A stretch of 34,147 nucleotides of DNA. Origin: Cyanobacteriota bacterium erpe_2018_sw_21hr_WHONDRS-SW48-000092_B_bin.40 (GTDB lineage Bacteria; Cyanobacteriota; Vampirovibrionia; Obscuribacterales; Obscuribacteraceae). The stretch lies in the NCBI GenBank assembly GCA_030917395.1, contig JAUPUU010000135.1, forward strand, positions 1 through 34,147, written 5' to 3'. Every line of letters begins with the position of its first letter. Positions within the stretch are counted from its first letter, which is position 1. The notes beneath the pieces were generated by a model. That model was not told where the DNA came from, made no database searches, and saw nothing but the letters and a program-made list of their open reading frames with translations. A program made the position numbers and the translations under genes. Positions 32,801 to 34,147 of this stretch are shown piece after piece.

Positions 32801-34147
32801 CAGTTCTCCAGCTGTAATGGCACAGTTTGCTTCTGGTGGAGGCTATAACGTAGCCGCTCCTGGAGATGTCAGTTCGGCTGGTAGCACCAGCTATGGAACC
32901 AATGTTGGAGGTGCGCCTGTAGACTATGGTACTGCTGGTAGCGCGCCACTCAGCTATGGAACCAATGTTGGCGGTGCGCCTGTAGACTCTGGTTATGTTG
33001 CTAGTGCACCACTTAGCTATGGAACCAATGTTGGAGCTGCGCCTGTAGACTCTGGTTCTGCCGGTAGCGCACCACTTAGCTATGGAACAAATCTTGCTTC
33101 TGCATCTGTAGACTCAGGTTCAGTTGTGAGTTCGCCACTTAGCTATGGAGCCAATGTTGGAGCTGCGCCTGTAGACTCTGGTTCTGCTGGTAGCGCACCA
33201 CTTAGCTATGGAACCAATGTTGGAGCTGCGCCTGTAGACTCTGGTTCTGCTGGTAGTGCACCACTTAGCTATGGAACCAATGTTGGATCTGCGCCTGTAG
33301 ACTCTGGTTATGTTGCTAGTGCACCACTTAGCTATGGAACCAATGTTGGAGGTGCGCCTGTAGACTCTGGTTCTGCCGGTAGCACTCCAGTTAGCTATGG
33401 AGCTAATCTTGCTTCTGCATCTGTAGACTCAGGTTCAGTTGTGAGTTCGCCACTTAGCTATGGAACCAATGTTGGAGGTGCCACTGTAGACTCTGGTTCT
33501 GCTGGTAGCGCGCCACTCAGCTATGGAACCAATGTCGGATCTGCGCCTGCAGACTCGGGTTATGTTGCTAGTGCACCACTTAGCTATGGAAGCAATGTCG
33601 GCTCTGCGCCTGTAGACTCTGGTTCTGGAGGTATTGCACCACTTAGCTATGGAACCAATGTTGGAGCTGCCCCTGTGGACTCTGGTTCTGCCGGTAGCAC
33701 GCCAGTTAGCTATGGAGCAAATCTTGCTTCTGCATCTGTAGACTCAGGTTCAGTTGTGAATTCACCACTTAGCTATGGAACCACTGTTGGCGGTGCGCCT
33801 GTAGACTCTGGTTCTGCTAGTAGCGCGCCACTCAACTATGGAACCAATGTCGGATCTGCGCCTGCAGACTCGGGTTATGTTGCTAGTGCACCACTTAGCT
33901 ATGGAACCAATGTCGGATCTGCGCCTGCAGACTCGGGATATGTTGCTAGTGCACCACTTAGCTATGGAAGCAATGTCGGATCTGCGCCTGCAGACTCGGG
34001 TTCTGCTGGTAGCGCACCACTCAACTATGGAACCAATGTCGGATCTGCGCCTGCGGACTCGGGTTCTGTTGCTAGTGCACCACTTAGCTATGGAACCAAT
34101 GTCGGATCTGCGCCTGCAGACTCGGGTTATGTTGCTAGTGCACCACT
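29847..34147 (+). CDS. VirB6/TrbL-like membrane protein with giant repetitive tail (paralogue 2, cut by right edge)
   Basis: The frame is open from 29847 to the window end, at least 1,433 residues. A hydrophobic signal segment lies at about residues 35-57. The shared block (TFGYPVSDTQFQLI, DPEKAHWM) is at about 130-175. Membrane helices lie at about 226-245 (LFVPMAILLLLPGAVLAQVK), 270-290, 398-430, 434-461 and 467-488, matching the preceding protein (FIPMAILFLLPGAVASQVK; PFEGIFRSIVAVFLIP against PFDGLFRSIVAIFLIP). A Gly/Ser/Ala/Thr-rich tail starts near 510. A more complex segment occupies about 820-1005. From about residue 1015 to the edge run 21-residue repeats. The two genes are clearly tandem duplicates whose tails diverged. 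Confidence 0.75.
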   Translation, partial: MMRTIDTKKRKEESEVRLSKMIVSKTKLSARLNRMLVLIILAFGVFSAAIPAFGAPSFNPNPNNEAASGIEHDFEQRHLLMKEFRDQDKVVDKKSVGPGTVTHSTSGPVQMWPVPIPTAVSAVPTLRDQAITKNMLQTFGYPVSDTQFQLISRMNDNIMLEQLYDPEKAHWMAAATGGASANAAANSMASLAINQALSAIDFCKQFLTNFTAEPNNVWQRIRDQLFVPMAILLLLPGAVLAQVKAIVAQGSPVLVGEIHPFDGLFRSIVAIFLIPGTFLVINYGIDVANSITYTIANEYLHIFGTDMYDDAKCAIVRAFPINKPEWNRNSFMVKETPRFEGTGNWAPLEGNTLVTARIDPCMGVEESRVPDEDVVQSKNINRLMMNGLNDSTCITWNISCAFQMAFLYYLWCMGPIAAALWVWPVQALRGALASWIDGVITVCFWSLFWNTTILLLACFRGVGDSGTIIVTALIFLAVQSVKSAFDFAGLASAAVNDAQAQAAKVASAASKGGGGGGGGGGGGSHGASQGSKGGGSQGSVGASQGGDHGAPASAGNGGGGQAAPVTSGQGGASPALASNSSGSDLGTSSPSAVSDGGLGESIASAPTAAKSAGGEAAGDQKADPPPLSNASQSALSDSADGAPDADVSGTGGTGGGGNLDTGAIGAALSAPPSANTSELSGNVSGSLQVAVSGSGDGGSGGGGTVDSSGGTTGGGTSGTDNTRSLEAMAANGAGVLAASAGGPTNGLPGNGNVTDIPLATANNSPAPDFLGPDATSVASGSPSNTAIGSSFAAAVDGNQVSGGNAPIQGGAGTLPSADHFMRDASGQVATNADGKPILDTSNALSFTAANPETPNIPGAELARNTAAGVLTMANVSEQTFQQALLNPSGPEANQILSATGSSAQVLERALGNAERPPSADAGVVVAGAFGATETASNFAAPGIQNETATMAIATHNQAQIVAGGDTGMLSRAASGTDMAAAERIYSSPAVMAQFASGGGYNVAAPGDVSSAGSTSYGTNVGGAPVDYGTAGSAPLSYGTNVGGAPVDSGYVASAPLSYGTNVGAAPVDSGSAGSAPLSYGTNLASASVDSGSVVSSPLSYGANVGAAPVDSGSAGSAPLSYGTNVGAAPVDSGSAGSAPLSYGTNVGSAPVDSGYVASAPLSYGTNVGGAPVDSGSAGSTPVSYGANLASASVDSGSVVSSPLSYGTNVGGATVDSGSAGSAPLSYGTNVGSAPADSGYVASAPLSYGSNVGSAPVDSGSGGIAPLSYGTNVGAAPVDSGSAGSTPVSYGANLASASVDSGSVVNSPLSYGTTVGGAPVDSGSASSAPLNYGTNVGSAPADSGYVASAPLSYGTNVGSAPADSGYVASAPLSYGSNVGSAPADSGSAGSAPLNYGTNVGSAPADSGSVASAPLSYGTNVGSAPADSGYVASAP
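32889..34147 (+). repeat. Array of twenty 63-nt (21-residue) repeats, continuing past the edge
   Basis: AGCTATGG (or AACTATGG) recurs at exact 63-nt steps from 32889 to 34086, twenty units without a single indel; the last lacks one base at the window edge. The consensus protein unit is SYGTNVGSAPVDSGSAGSAPL. A distinct variant, SYGANLASASVDSGSVVSSP, occurs at units 4, 9 and 14, exactly five units apart. STPV endings precede it in units 8 and 13. Later units share GTCGGATCTGCGCCTGCAGA, showing local homogenisation. Confidence 0.95.

Noticed and set aside
32889..34147. CRISPR array as an explanation for the regular repeats
   Set aside because: Units are contiguous with no unique spacers, exactly in frame within a long open reading frame, and vary like protein-coding repeats.
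15802..34147. Integrative or conjugative mobile element
   Set aside because: No integrase, relaxase, transposase, tRNA attachment site or terminal repeats were found, and housekeeping genes ubiX and rimM are part of the same gene run.

Overview
The window reads as a chromosomal segment of a diderm bacterium. The genes and their arrangement (NDH-1 genes without an NADH-dehydrogenase module in the operon, many long TPR and low-complexity secreted proteins, frequent GTG/TTG starts, moderate G+C) are compatible with a non-photosynthetic relative of cyanobacteria (Melainabacteria/Vampirovibrionia, Obscuribacterales-like). That placement is inference from gene content and style; no marker phylogeny could be run.

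Left part (1-4043): the 5' part of an MlaE/YrbE-type lipid ABC permease runs off the left edge on the minus strand. Ribosomal protein S1 (rpsA, minus) follows, with a good promoter and a leader of about 220 nt. Next come a small secreted coiled-coil protein (plus) and RNase III (rnc, minus), convergent on one bidirectional terminator.

Region 4044-10620: an eight-gene respiratory complex I operon, nuoA-B-C-D-H-I-J-K, ends in a strong terminator. nuoE/F/G and nuoL/M/N are not in it. NuoC has an Ala/Lys/Pro/Glu-rich N-terminal tail and NuoI a matching repetitive C-terminal tail. NuoH and NuoK are both much longer than usual.

Region 10729-15558: two small hypothetical genes, a receptor-like Ser/Thr kinase (kinase, one membrane span, LRR-like exterior), and a convergent GT20 glycosyltransferase (trehalose-6-phosphate synthase type).

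Region 15802-22478 (minus): a tightly packed seven-gene run encodes two secreted TPR proteins, two small membrane proteins, a periplasmic protein with a VirB10/TrbI-like pattern, UbiX and RimM. Region 22930 to the right edge (plus) runs divergently: three small secreted low-complexity proteins (two are tandem paralogues), a large lipoprotein, and two large paralogous polytopic membrane proteins resembling VirB6/TrbL, each with a long Gly/Ser/Ala tail. The last gene is open to the window edge and carries twenty 63-nt (21-residue) repeats with a five-unit higher-order period.

The two divergent clusters share a control region of about 450 bp. Together they look like an uncharacterised envelope-spanning apparatus with distant type IV secretion features. 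No ATPase (VirB4/VirB11/VirD4) lies in the window, so this remains a hypothesis.
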